DNA of 64,000 nt from Bicyclus anynana (GCF_947172395.1 NC_069105.1:3410001-3474000); one strand, 5' to 3'. Positions 32,276 to 43,599 are shown, counted from the stretch's first letter. Program-made: numbers and translations. The notes: generated by a model from the sequence alone, not told the origin.

Positions 32276-32647
32276 GATTGTATTTGATATCATTTAATTT
32301 TCGAATGAATTAATCGCCACTAAAGTCTCCCCAGTCGGCCACGTCATAAAGTCGTACGCATATTGCTCCAAACCTTTCTGTTAATTAAGTTTAAATCAAG
32401 AATTTTGCGGGCTGCGGTCGTAAGATTGTTTCGCAAATCCCGTTGAGATCTTTTGTGACCCAATTCACGTTTTACGACTCAAATAAAGCAACAGTGAGAT
32501 GAACAAAATTAAGTCATTTCTTAAAAGTTTATGCGACTTCATTAATGCTTACGGAGTTGTTACAATTTTTTGCTTAAATTTTTTTTGGAGCCCTTGATTA
32601 AGTGCCCAAAGACTAATAAAATAGGCAGATGGTATGGCATAGGCATA
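32276..32647. other. Unassigned DNA
   Basis: Nothing recognised. Confidence 0.45.
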
Positions 32648-32803
32648 TGATCAGACCCTCCATCAGGAGTACTGACGACATCAAGCGAATCGCAAGTATT
32701 CGCTGGATGCAGGCGGCTCAGTATCCTGATGTTTGGAAGTCCCTACAAAAGGCCTATATCCTGTAGTGGACGTCCATCGGCTGACATGATGATGATGATG
32801 AAT
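32648..32803 (+). pseudogene. RTE 3' end
   Basis: actgacgacatcaagcgaat to acgtccatcggctgacatga + (TGA)n tail. Close to the intact version at 46953. Confidence 0.75.
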
Positions 32804-33193
32804 GAACCAGTATTTCCTAGAAGTTTTCAGTCCGTGTCTGTTTTTTAGTCAAACACTGACAAACTAACGAAGATACAGCTTTTATACTTAAATTGTATAA
32901 AACAGAAAAGTTTGATATTCAAATAATGATTTGAATAAGAGAGTTATCATAAGTTCAAGAATTCTATTAATATTATAATGTCAGAGAGTAAAGTGCATCT
33001 AGAGAGCGAACTAATTCGTTTACGAGTATTGTATCAAAGAAAGAGCAATGCTTTTAAGAGCGCCTTGCTTTAAACTTAAACTTATTAAAAAACCAACACA
33101 ATTATAAACTTGAATTGAAACATAAAAATAAGAACACTAAATTCAACCTTTTTCATGGGACATGGGTTCACCGTCCTGACCCTTTATGACTAA
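32804..33193. other. Unassigned DNA
   Basis: Nothing recognised. Confidence 0.45.
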
Positions 33194-33327
33194 CTAGTCG
33201 TCGTCCCGCGGTTTCACCCGCATAATTCCCGTTCCCGTGTGAATACGGGAGTAAAATTTAGTCTATGACGCTCATAAATAACGTGGCTTTCTAGTGAGAA
33301 AAAGAATTTTTAAAATCGGTTTAGTAG
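33194..33327 (+). repeat. Repeat A, 5' part, cut by SINE A
   Basis: CTAGTCGTCGTCCCGCGGTT to aaaatcggtttagtag; the rest of the repeat is not found after the SINE. Confidence 0.7.
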
Positions 33328-33616
33328 ACGGCCTCCGTGGCGCAGTGGATTGCGCGGTGGACTTACAAGACGGAGGTCCTGGGTTCGATCCCCGGCTGGT
33401 GGGAGGCTTCGGCCGTGGCTAGTTACCACCCTACCGGCAAAGACGTACCGCCAAGCGATTTAGCGTTCCGGTACGATGCCGCGTAGAAACCGAAAGGAGT
33501 GTGGGTTTTCATCCTCTTCCTGACAAGTTAGCCCGCTTCCATCTTAGACTGCATCATCACTTACCATCAGGTGAGATTGTAGTCAAGGGCTAACTTGTAA
33601 AGAATAAAAAAAAAAG
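33328..33616 (+). mobile_element. SINE A with internal deletion
   Basis: Same family as 11940. About 38 bp are missing between two ggctgg motifs, so the copy reads ccccggctggtgggaggc. Confidence 0.9.
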
Positions 33617-33892
33617 ATCTAGAAATTACCCCCTACAATACCACAAACTCAGCCTCTTTATAATTATAGTATAAATGAAGGAGGGGTATCATAATAGTAA
33701 TCACTTGAAAATTCCAAAATTGACACAACTAAAGAACCAAGGACATCTCTGTTGACAATTAAAGCTGTCATTAAATATGTTAATGTCATTAAATAGATGT
33801 TGATTAAAATTCTATTTCATGTTCTAATTAATGCAGAACAATGGGTAAAATGCACCAAACTTCAGTATTTTAAGGAACTTTATACTTGACCA

Positions 33893-33985
33893 CGTGAGTT
33901 TTGGTTTCGGTTTCGGCCGAAACTGAAGTCACGGACAAATATTCGGTTTCGGTTTCGGCCAGAAAACCAGTTTCGGTCGGACTCT
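33893..33985. repeat. Palindromic TTTCGGTTTCGGCC element
   Basis: ggtttcggtttcggccgaaa and, 50 bp on, ggtttcggtttcggccagaa; short fold-back structure with (TTTCGG) units. Confidence 0.6.
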
Positions 33986-34264
33986 AATTACCAATGCGTC
34001 AGATAAGTTTTCATCTGTACACAATTTGAACAATAAATAAAATGACAGAAATGAAAATGCTACTAGCATCTAGCTACAAAGTCCACATTCAAACACTAAC
34101 CGCGGCACGCGAAAGTGGAAAAACAAACAAGGCTAATACACTTCAGTCGCTTACAGCTTAAATAATGCAAGCAATTAGCTGCAGCAGTTAGAGCTAAACT
34201 CAAAGCAAAACAAGCTGCTCGCAAGATAATCCAGCGGCAAATGTACGGGCCCGCTCAGTTCCGT

Positions 34265-35105
34265 AATTACAATAGAGCCTACTGAACACCGCTCCAATAC
34301 TAACTGTTTTATAGTTTATACACACTGCCTATTCGTTATGTATCCCTGGTACCATTTTAATATGATTAATTTAGTTTTCTAACTTTTCAATGTTTAACTG
34401 AGCTCTTGTTAGTGGTCCAGCAGGGTTATTCGTCGTTTTTCATCGTATTTTCGTAATAATGATGATATTTCAATGAAATGATCTTAGCAACATCATTTTA
34501 CATCAAATTGCAATGATCTTTTTGTTTGACGATCATATAACATGATTATTTCAACGGAATTACACAAATAATGGTTAGCACTTCTATAATATTGCCATAT
34601 TACGTAAAATGGATACTTATGTTATTTCTTTAAAATACGATGTTAGACGATTGCGTAAAGGAAAATATGATGAAAAACACTGTAGTGACTCATTGAATTG
34701 TAAACCGGGATACATAAAAACTCTACAGTTATAATAGAGCCTATTATAATAGGGCCTACTTACTAAACACCGCTAACTGTTGTATAATTTTTACACACTT
34801 CCTATTCGTTTTGTATCCCTGGTATCGATTTAATATTGTAAGCTTTTTAAATACGCAGAAGGCCACTCGTCATCAAATAACGCACTTTAATGGCGTCTCT
34901 AAATACTCGTAAATACAAACTGGCAGAGTTGGGGTGCGTCACTTTTTAGTTTAGAAGACGGTTTCTTGACTTTTTTACTTTTATCCGCTAAATATTTTCT
35001 ATCGTTTCAATGTTTAACACAGTTTTTGTAGATAGATCCTACTGAATCGATCCAATACTTACTGTATTATTTGTTCTGTGTCCCTAGTACCTCATAAACT
35101 AAAGA
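34265..35105 (+). repeat. Three diverged ~100-140-bp direct repeats
   Basis: 34265-34400, 34735-34840 and 35036-35100 share agcctact-gaacaccgct, cctattcgtt-tgtatccctg and ggta-c blocks. An inverted-repeat element (34435-34678) lies between the first two. Confidence 0.55.
34435..34678. mobile_element. Small inverted-repeat (MITE-like) element
   Basis: Left end gtttttcatcgtattttcgt and right end ggaaaatatgatgaaaaac are near complements (~17 of 20). 244 bp, non-coding, no clear target duplication. Confidence 0.45.
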
Positions 35106-35689
35106 GCAAAAATAGATATATTTTTAGATGTGAATACGGTTTTAAAATTGCTTAGTAGGTGTAAAATGATTGTAACAAAATCATGTTGCTGCTACATAAC
35201 TATTAGGTATTTCCATTCATAATTGATCTATTGGATAGCAAAACTAATAAAATATAACCTATAACACTTACAAATGACGAGACTTCCTATTGGTAAAAGA
35301 ATTTTCAAAATCAGTCCTGTAGATCCAAATGTTACCCCATAGAACCTTACAAATACGCACACATTTCCTCTTTATGCACGGCTACTCATATTAGTAAAGA
35401 TGTCTGGCAATCGCAGCTTTCGTTCTATACCACATTACGTCTAACATTGAAACCGTTAAATAATCACGCTATGATCACTGTAATCACTACGCACGTGCGT
35501 GATTAAAACGGTTGTGGAGCGATGGCTCGCATTAATCACACGCGTCATCATCACTCATCACGTGACACCTTTATCTGGGTTACTATTCCGGGATTACAAT
35601 TAAATAAAGGTGTGTTTCTGACGTATGATGTATGTTTGAAAATTATTACTAACGTAACGATAGGGTTTATTAATGCCTACTCCCATTAG
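35106..35689. other. Unassigned DNA
   Basis: Contains a decayed repeat B/C middle near 35290 (attttcaaaatcagtcctgt) and nothing else recognised. Confidence 0.4.
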
Positions 35690-35815
35690 AAACAGATAGC
35701 GAAGTGGATATGACCCCTGCCTATAATTTCGGAGGGTGTGGTTCGAATCCGGTCCGGGGCATGCACCTCCATTTTTTTCAGTTGTGTGCATTTTAAGAAA
35801 TTAAATATCATATCA
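35690..35815 (+). mobile_element. SINE B, head fragment
   Basis: agcgaagtggatatgacccc, gtggttcgaatccggtccgg, tgtgcattttaagaaattaa; body missing. Confidence 0.8.
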
Positions 35816-35877
35816 ACTCAACTCAACGCAGCTGTCTTAATGTAAATGGTAAAGATATTATTCTGATGTACGAAGTA

Positions 35878-36062
35878 CTAGCGGACGCTCGCGACTTCGT
35901 CCGCGTGTAATTTAGTTTTTCAGAAATCCCTCGGGAACCATGAATTTTTCCGGGATAAAAAGTAGCCTATGTATTAATTCCGAGTATTATCTATCTCTAC
36001 TTCAAACTTCAGGTGATTCGGTTCAGTAGCCGAGGCGTAATAGAGTCACAAACATTCATACC
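35878..36062 (+). repeat. Repeat B, copy 1 of a pair
   Basis: CTAGCGGACGCTCGCGACTT to gtcacaaacattcatacc. Confidence 0.8.
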
Positions 36063-36066
36063 ATCA

Positions 36067-36660
36067 AAGTCATCAAGTTTTCGCAAATCTCGGGAATCCA
36101 TTAGATTTTTCGGGATAAAAATAGCCTATGTGTTAATCCAGAGTAAAATCTATTTTCATTCCAAAGTAGAAAGGCGAGATTGCATGTATTTTTGGGACTA
36201 GCAGATAGAAGATATATAGCATAATGGGAACCAATTAATAGTTGTTTATCGTGATTAAAAGAAAAAAAGAAATGGTAAGCAGTCTTGAAAAACAGGGAGC
36301 AATCTTTATTAAATGTGAAAAACACCGCCGCTGACATAAAACCGCGTGATTGCTTGATAAAGACGACAAGGCGTTACGGTCGTAGGCAACAAGTAAAACA
36401 ATTTTACTATGCTAAATATAGAAGTAATCTTGATTCCCGTTCTGTAAAATTTCAATATTTTTTTTACAAGCATCTTATAAAATAATAGTTTTAATTAATA
36501 CAAATGTATAAGTGTACGACACTTCAGAGTATGACTCCCACTTTCGCCATTCTACTTTCAGCCAAGTCGCTTCAGTAGTAGCGGCGTTAAAGAGTAACAA
36601 ACATCCAAACGAACATACATCCAAACAAACTTTGGCGTTTATAATATTATTTGGATAAGA
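36067..36660 (+). repeat. Repeat B, copy 2, interrupted
   Basis: 36067-36162 (ttttcgcaaatctcgggaat to tattttcattcc) continues at 36559-36660 (cagccaagtcgcttcagtag to ttataatatt). An inverted-repeat element lies in between. Confidence 0.75.
36163..36558. mobile_element. 396-bp inverted-repeat element inside repeat B
   Basis: Ends aaagtagaaaggcga (36163-36177) and tcgccattctacttt (36544-36558) are complementary at 14 of 15 positions. Compared with intact repeat B (attccaaatttcagcc), the break lies between AAA and TTT with no host bases clearly duplicated. No open frame of note. Confidence 0.6.
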
Positions 36661-37029
36661 TAGGATATATTTGAAGTTACCTGGTATTTAAAATCATCTC
36701 TAAACTGTATCTATAGTGTATCGTACCGTAGCGCTAAACTACGTAGAGCAAAAGCCAACTGAAGCCCGAAACGGCAGAGTCAATTAAAAAGGATCTAGCC
36801 TAGGCGGGAATAGAACGCGGCTTTTTGGATCGGAGCCAAGAGTTGTATAGAAGTGAATTCAGATAGAGAACGTTGGGAACAATAATAACTGTTGTATCGA
36901 AATGTACTCGGAAGTTCCAGCAGTTGGTATAAGTTTAAACAATATCGTCCTATGCTAATTCCTCAAACAATACAAAGATAAATCCTTTTGTACGGTTATT
37001 AGCACAACGCTGGTTTTTTTGTTTTTTTC
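36661..37029. other. Unassigned DNA
   Basis: Nothing recognised. Confidence 0.4.
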
Positions 37030-37546
37030 ATGGACTGTATATGTGTGTTTGCTGAATGCCAAACCTGTAATTTCAGAACCATAGCAACCTTTGCTATGCT
37101 TTGGGGGTGTAAGGGGGAGGCTAGTACCAGTCAGCCTTCCCAACTGCCAACCTCACCTGCTAGTGGTGCACCCTATAGTAGACTGACGAGGCTCTGGCGA
37201 CCGATAAATGGTGGTATAACCATTTCAATTCAGCTAGACTTTACAAGTATCACAGACCGGTGTCGGGCAGCAGCGACACCGGTGCGAGAAGTCTAGGACT
37301 GCGAATGACCAACCCGCATGCCCAGCGTGGTCATTTATGGACATAAAACCTATGGATAAAGCAAAACAGCCCCTAATTTCCGGTGGCCCCGCTGTTCTCG
37401 GCTCTCGCAGCGGTTGTGGTAACGGCGGGGCAAGGGGTGTCAAGAATCTCCGGGGGAGATTCCGCTGCCAACCCCGACGTCTCAGAAACTTAGTCTGACT
37501 TAGTGGGCCTTGTTAGAAGGCTCAAAATCTCACTACTCAGTGGACG
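37030..37546 (+). mobile_element. Probable RTE 5' region joined to an RTE 3' piece
   Basis: 37150-37480 is GC-richer than its surroundings. It contains gaccaacccgcatgcccagc + gtggtcatttatggac, which I associate with the 5' leader of lepidopteran RTE elements, also present in reverse near 57004. 37503-37546 (gggccttgttagaaggctca) is RTE coding sequence from far downstream, so the middle of the element is deleted. Confidence 0.45.
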
Positions 37547-37737
37547 ATTACCACCCTACCGACAAAGACGTGTCGCGGAACAATGTAGCGTTCCGGTACG
37601 ATTTCGTGGCGAAACTGAAAGGGATGTGGATTTTCATCGAACTCCTAACAAGTTGGCCAGCTTCCATCTTACATTGTATCATCACTTACAATCAGCTGAG
37701 ATTGTAGTCAAGGACTAACTTGTAAAGAATAAAACAG
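37547..37737 (+). mobile_element. SINE A, 3' half
   Basis: attaccaccctaccgacaaa to ttgtaaagaataaaa; joined without its head to the RTE piece. Confidence 0.8.
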
Positions 37738-37743
37738 GTAGTT

Positions 37744-37955
37744 CATCATCATCATATCAGCCGATGGACGTCCACTGCAGGTCATAGGTCTTTTGTAGGG
37801 ACTTCCAAACATCACGATACTGAGCCACCTGCATGCAGCGAATCCCTGCGACTCGCTTGATGTCATCAGTCCTGGTGGGGGGTCGACCAACACTGCGTTT
37901 ACTAGTGCGAAGTTGCCATTCCAGCACTTTGGGACCCATCGGCTCTTCGAACTAA
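37744..37955 (-). pseudogene. RTE 3' end
   Basis: catcatcatcatatcagccg + atggacgtccactgcagg through ccatcggctcttcgaact; minus-strand C-terminal region with one small deletion in the R-W-T-D-D part. Confidence 0.8.
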
Positions 37956-38407
37956 AAAAGGTAGTTAAATAAAGCTATTATGAAAGAAAAATATGATATT
38001 TTTGTAAGCCAACTCGGCTACAATAGCCCAGTGTAGAGCGAAGCGTTGTTACGTTATTTATTTTGCATTAAACATTTAAAGTGTAGGCCGCGGTCATATA
38101 AATCGTTTCCAAAATTTGCTAAGGGCGACAAGGGACGTTGTCACGTTCGGAGGTCCAAACTTTTTAAATTAAAAAGGGTCTGAATAACATATTACCTGCC
38201 GCGTATTTCCCCTGTGTGACTAATTTCATTACAAGTTGCGTTTTGTCGTACTGTTGCTTTGGAGTTAGGCGCCCTAGGGCTTTTGAAGTTTGGACACGTA
38301 GCGTGTTCTAACTAAGGTATAAAGCTAGTTAGATAGAACTAAAACCTAAATAATAATTATTAGAATAGCCTACAAGCCAAGTCTCCCTGATTATCGTCAT
38401 TTACATT
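37956..38407. other. Unassigned DNA
   Basis: Nothing recognised. Confidence 0.45.
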
Positions 38408-38586
38408 AAAAACCAATATTCGGCTCACAGTTGAGCACGAGTCTTCTCTCATAATGTAAGAGGTTAGGCCTTAGCCACCACACTGGCGGATTGGAATACT
38501 TCACACACGGAGAGAATAAAGAAAATTCTCTGGTGTGTGTGAGATATCCTCACGATGTTTTTCGTTCACCGTTTGAGACAAGTGGT
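38408..38586 (-). mobile_element. SINE B fragment
   Basis: accaatattcggctcacagt to tcaccgtttgagacaagtgg; head missing. Confidence 0.8.
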
Positions 38587-38677
38587 ACAAATATGTAACT
38601 CTCTGTCATACTTGATCTACTTATCGGTTTCAGCTTTTTCTGCTACGGCTCCCGGTCTTGATTCTGTCTCCCTGATA

Positions 38678-38988
38678 CTCAGACCAATTATTGTATAGGA
38701 CCTGCCGCGCTAGACGTTACTTTTCTGTCAAAGTATATGATCAACGATCTAATGCGATTATAAAAACTGTCTCTATAAAATCGATGTAAAATAGTTGTAA
38801 TCGTGTTCTTCGGTTAAAGAACTTCGTAAAAATAACTTTTTGTGTATTGAATTGTGTAAAAAACAGGCAAAAACTTCTAGTTTAGTATAAGATATATACA
38901 AAATCCAAGCTCGTTTTCCTCAGAAAATGACAGACAATTTTGTTTGTGACTGTAAGTGCGATACAGGTCCTTCTATAATTGGTCTGAG
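38678..38988. mobile_element. MITE with 8-bp target duplication, copy 1
   Basis: 311 bp, ends CTCAGACCAATTATTGTATA and (reversed) CTCAGACCAATTATAGAAGG. Flanked on both sides by ccctgata (38670-38677, 38989-38996). No coding capacity. The second copy, with its own 8-bp duplication, is at 61595. An 8-bp duplication suits hAT-type transposase (inference). Confidence 0.9.
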
Positions 38989-39150
38989 CCCTGATATGAT
39001 GACACGGTGCTAATGTATCAACGCATGTAGCGTCCCACATTTGGGCCCGCCCCATTTTCCAGGGAAAATCCATCAGGTCTCGTGCCATCATCCCGACTTA
39101 TTCCTGACGGCTCGATTAGCGCAGGAATATTTATGGTGGCAAGAGCCCTT

Positions 39151-39246
39151 TTACATGGTTACTTTTCATCCCGGAAATATCCAAGGTTCCCGCGGGATTT
39201 GTAAAAAACTAAATTCCACGCGAACGAAGTCGCCGACGTCCGCTAG
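39151..39246 (-). repeat. Repeat B fragment
   Basis: acttttcatcccggaaatat to gacgtccgctag. Confidence 0.75.
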
Positions 39247-39517
39247 TTTTTCATAACTTTTGGCAATTTGTTTGACAATTTCACACTTTTACAGAGGCTG
39301 TAAACTCAACCCAAAACTCCCTCTAATTACGGCAACAGCGTAGGGCTATGTTGTAACAAGACTGTTGAGTTTACTCAACAGCCTGCACGCTATAACATTC
39401 GGGGCACGTAGAGTATACCGCTGCGTTTGCCGTGTGGGTAACCACATTACACAGTACACCGGGTTTGGGGTAAACTGCCAATAGTTTCACTATTTGGTAT
39501 TAATTATATGATATACT

Positions 39518-39590
39518 AACGGACGCCCGCGACTTTGTATAAAACTCGATGTGAACTTTCAAACCTTATTTCACCCCTTCTAATAACAAG
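39518..39590 (+). repeat. Repeat C head fragment
   Basis: taacggacgcccgcgacttt, actttcaaaccttatttcac; cut at the RTE insertion. Confidence 0.6.
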
Positions 39591-40003
39591 GCCCATAATT
39601 AGCGACCAAGTTTCGCTAACTATGGCGCTTATTAAAAGGCTCAAAACCACTCAGCGGGCGACGGAGCGAGCTATGCTCGGAGTTTCTCTGCGTGATCGAA
39701 TCAGAAATGGGGAGATCCGCAGACGAACCAAAGTCACTGACATAGCTCAGCAAGTCGCGAAGCTGAAGTGGCCATGGGCAGGCCACATAGTCCGAAGAGC
39801 TGATGAACGTTAGGGTCCCAAGGTGCTGGAATGGCGACCCCGCACCGGAAAGCGCAGTGTTGGTCGACCCCCCACTAGGTGGACCGAGGACATCAAGCGA
39901 ATCGCAGGAAACCGCTGGATGCTGGCGGCTCGAGACCGTTATGCTTAGAGGTCCATGCAAGAGGCCTATGCAGCAGTGGACGTCAGCTGATGATAATGAT
40001 TAA
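39591..40003 (+). pseudogene. RTE 3' end with inverted 5' edge
   Basis: 39612 onward is the RTE C-terminus (atggcgcttattaaaaggct; gatcgaatcagaaatgggga; accccccactaggtggaccg), with an in-frame TAG at 39811 and a tail gatgataatgatta. 39591-39609 (gcccataattagcgaccaa) is the same 5' edge repeated in inverted orientation. Confidence 0.85.
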
Positions 40004-40385
40004 TATTTTCGCATATTTTAATAACAAATAGTCCTCTTATCATTTTACAAAAATATAATTTAAAACATTAACTATTTACGTTTAAAAAAACTTCAACCCT
40101 TTTTTAACTCTTTCGGGGTAGAATTTTAAATAATCTGGAATTACATTATTTTTAGTATTAGTTTGGTACTTAACGTACCAATTTTTGCCATGTAACTTCA
40201 TTTTTTATCTTATTTTAATTTTGTCTAATGAAATGTAATATATTTCATCTCTTATTATTGCATGTAACATTATTATTATTATTATGTTTTAGCAATGCCC
40301 TGACAGGGCCTCATGTATCATGCATGCTAAGCATATGTATTAGTTTGTAAGTGCATGGATGCTAAGTAAATAAATATCTCTAAAA
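40004..40385. other. Repeat C-like and 3' UTR-like DNA
   Basis: 40050-40150 resembles the C-type repeat (aaacttcaaccctttttt). 40200-40380 ends aagtaaataaatatc and may be a retrotransposon 3' UTR. No gene. Confidence 0.35.
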
Positions 40386-40744
40386 AAACGCGAAAGTTTG
40401 TATGGATGTTTGGATGTATGTTTGGATGTTTGTTACTCTTTAACGCCGTTACTATTGATGCGATTTGGCTTAAATTTAGAACGGAAATGGATTTTACTCT
40501 GGATTAACACATATGCTACTTTTTATCCCGAAAAAACCCATGGTTTCCCGAGATTTGCAAAAACGTTTGTTTGTTACTCTTTCACGCCTTGACTACTTAA
40601 CCGAATTAGCTAATATTTGGTATTGAGATATATTATAGCATGGATTAACACATAGGCTACTTTTTATTCCGGAAAAATTTATGGTCCCCGAGGGATTTGT
40701 GAAAAACTAAATTCCACGCGGACGAAGTCGCGGGCGTCCGCTAG
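40386..40744 (-). repeat. Two overlapping repeat B copies in tandem
   Basis: acgcgaaagtttgtatggat ... cccgagatttgcaaaaacg is followed at once by a second, longer copy (tttgttactctttcacgcct ... cgggcgtccgctag). Both reversed. Confidence 0.75.
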
Positions 40745-41016
40745 TTTGCAAATAATTAACAGCAATTTCTCTGTGTCACGAAAACTCAAAATAATAAACC
40801 GATTCTTAATTGAACAGTGAGTACAATCGAACAAGAATTGAAAGTGAACTTTGGGGATCGAATCCAACTTTGAGGCTCTGCGGTTTGATTGAATTTGGGA
40901 AGTCTAAATGAAAAACAGTGAAACTCAATTATTGTTTCACTCCACTAGAAATAACTTTGTAGTTTAAGGGAAATCGCACATCAATACATAGGTATTTATG
41001 ATACATATTATTATCA

Positions 41017-41338
41017 CTAGCGGACGCCCGCGACTTCGTCCGCGTGGAAATCAATGTAAACTTTCAAGCCCTATTTCACCATTTTAGCGGTTGAATTATA
41101 AAAATTTTTGAATTACATTATATTTCCTACTTTTTTTATGATTTATGAACAAATTATTAAACTCTAAAAATGAAGGACTTTCCATACAAACTTTCAACCC
41201 CTATTTCACCCCCTTTTCATTTTATTTTCGCAACAAAAAGTATTTTATAACCTTTTCCGTATAATGGTCTTAGACCGTGCCAAGTTTCATTTGAATTAAT
41301 TTAGTAGTTTCAGAGTGATGCCCGAATAACAAACCTGC
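41017..41338 (+). repeat. Repeat C, near full-length
   Basis: CTAGCGGACGCCCGCGACTT head, then caaactttcaacccctattt, gaccgtgccaagtttcattt, ending cgaataacaaac. Longer relative of repeat B. Confidence 0.7.
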
Positions 41339-41904
41339 TTGGCTGTGGATGACGAGGTCCAGGGTACGATTCCCGGCTTAGATTAACAATTAATCTAATC
41401 AAGTGCTTTTGTAAGAAACTTCAGTAGCGATTCCGAAAGGTCGAAACCATCAATGTTAGTCCTTTCACGTCCCTACGAGCTAAAATTCGACTAATAGAAA
41501 TTCCAAGTTGTACCAGTGCGTTCCTTGGAATTCTAGCTATGTTAAGGCAAGTCACAAAACGTATGAGTCCTAAAGTCCAATCCCTTACAAATCAAGAGTT
41601 TCTAAACCGCACAAATCTCGTTCGTCGATCACAAAATCGCACACAATCTAAACCCGTTCAAGAATGGCATTCAGTTAGGAACTCGTCGAGTGAACCAACT
41701 CGCACGAACTGTTGCAGTATAAACAACATCGATTGAACATGTTTTTGAAAGACGCGGCCGACTATTACACCGTATTATTATATGACAGCTAGGTCTGTAA
41801 ATAACTGTCATGTAGATTTAAAAAAATCCTGTAATAGCTTTTAGGGAGGCCGTAGTAGATGGAGCAAAAACAACCCAGCATGTTTAAATGATAATATAAT
41901 CATC
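41339..41904. other. Mostly unassigned; SINE C-like head at its start
   Basis: 41340-41385 (cttggctgtggatgacgagg, ccagggtacgattcccggct) looks like the tRNA-like part of SINE C. The remainder shows nothing recognised. Confidence 0.4.
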
Positions 41905-42232
41905 ATCATTATCATTATTAACAGCCGATGGACTTCCACTGCAGAACATGGGCTTCTTGCATGGACTTCCAAACAAAACGGTCTCGAGCCGCTAACTTCC
42001 AGCGGCTCTCTGCAACCCCCTTGATGTCCTTGGTCTACCTCATGGCGGGTTGAAAAACACTGCGCTTTCCGGTGCATGGTCGCACCAGAAAGTGAAAAGG
42101 AAATACCCAGCACCTTGGGAACCAAAGTCCATCGACTCTTCGACCTTCTTTCTTTCTTCCTAAAGACTTTGGTCCTTATGCGGATTTCCTCATTTCTGAT
42201 TAATCACGCAGAGAAAATGAACTGTGTCAAGT
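41905..42232 (-). pseudogene. RTE 3' end, rearranged
   Basis: catcattatcattattaaca, gatggacttccactgcagaa, gcgctttccggtgcatggtc are RTE in reverse. A short stretch at 42082-42110 (gcaccagaaagtgaaaagga) partly repeats the neighbouring sequence in inverted form, and the rest decays. Confidence 0.7.
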
Positions 42233-42415
42233 GGCTAATATGTTCGTCGAACTTAACACCTTTATTTAGCATTTCTTCACGGAAACGCTACTAATCATTA
42301 TGGCAATGCAGCGCTTATTAATTCATTGCTAAGTTTTTTACAAATAGCGAGGCTGCTGATGATCATTTTGTTACGTATCTCTATCTAGATATTAGAAGCT
42401 AATTCATATTTAGAT

Positions 42416-42546
42416 GCATCATCACCATCAATCATCATTATATCAGCCGATGGAAGTCCACTGCAGGGACTTTTGTAAGGACTTCCAAACATCACGATCC
42501 TGAGCCGCCTCCCTGCGACTCGCTTGATGTCATCAGTCTACCTTAA
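42416..42546 (-). pseudogene. RTE 3' end fragment
   Basis: atatcagccgatggaagtcc to gatgtcatcagtctacct with two internal deletions. Confidence 0.7.
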
Positions 42547-43045
42547 ATAATTTAGATTATTTGGATAAAAATGGCAGTGTACAATTTCCAAACACATTTG
42601 GATTCTCATATCATTTTATCTTTGAAAATAAATAAAGAAAACGAAAATTTTGGAACACGAAGGGAAATCGTACTTCAAAAATCGCTCCGATTTATTCGCT
42701 CGCTTCGGTGTAACAGTTAGCCACATATTACTCAAATAATACAGCAACTGCTCGACAACTATGTGAAGTGAGTCAACTAAGTTGGAGAGCAACTGCACAA
42801 CTGCACAAGTATCAACTGCACAGGACTTGGTCTTATATTAACAAGTTGAGTCAGCTGGCCTAATTGATTAACCGCACTTCACTCAACTTGGCCACTCGGT
42901 TTTGCCATCCATTTGGCCACTGAGCTAGTAAGATGTTAAATAGAACTAGAAGTTTCCCGTAGTTGGAGCTTTTAGGAAAATCACATACAAACATACTCAC
43001 ATAGGTCGTATAGTTAAATCCATATCTATACAACAGTATGGATAC
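42547..43045. other. Unassigned DNA
   Basis: Nothing recognised except small local repeats (caactgcacaa at 42790). Confidence 0.4.
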
Positions 43046-43453
43046 GTAACAACGTACTAGGGTTCGACAATTTGGAATTAAATACCTGGTGACTTGCATA
43101 AGACTTTATTCTACTCATTGATCCGAGTACACACTTCCAAACGTCAATACACACTTCCAAACGTAGACAATTAGTAGTCCAAAATCGTAGCCGAGTTCAG
43201 TATAGTTGACTTGTATCGCTTGTATCACTCCAATGTTCACTTCACTCCGTTTCGAGTTAACTGCCACGAGCGTTGTCTTTTACGTATTTATACCGAGTTA
43301 GACCACTTCTAGATCTTTCTGGGCACACACGTGTGTTGTTTATTCCACGGAGTTCACCAAATCAAAACAATAACAATAGATAGCGATCAAAACAACTTGA
43401 AAGGGCGAGCGATTACGAACCCTATGTCTCTAGTAACAGGGTTCTCCGTAACA
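43046..43453 (-). mobile_element. Candidate solo LTR
   Basis: Minus strand starts TGTTACGGAGAACCC, holds a TATA box (ggtataaatac, ~43290) and, about 180 bp on, AATAAA (~43105), and ends gtacgttgttac. Flanked by the 4-bp atac at 43042-43045 and 43454-43457. TATA and poly(A) signal in the right order, a TGTTAC start and a short target duplication together fit a solo LTR. The end (gttac rather than ..CA) is unusual. Confidence 0.5.
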
Positions 43454-43457
43454 ATAC

Positions 43458-43578
43458 TTATATTATAAAGAATAAAGATTTGTTTGTTTGTTCGTTTGAA
43501 TTAAATAGGCTCTCAAACTACTGGACCGATTTGAAAAATTCTTTCATCTGTGCTTATCACTAAAATCTCACCGATATC
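43458..43578 (-). repeat. Repeat A fragment
   Basis: attataaagaataaagattt to tgaaaaattctttcatctg. Confidence 0.65.
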
Positions 43579-43599
43579 ATACTCTTATCTCTTATATAT

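Noticed and set aside
31964..32287. Two overlapping frames of 107 and 79 codons
   Set aside because: Both are frame-shifted readings of the decayed RTE 3' end.
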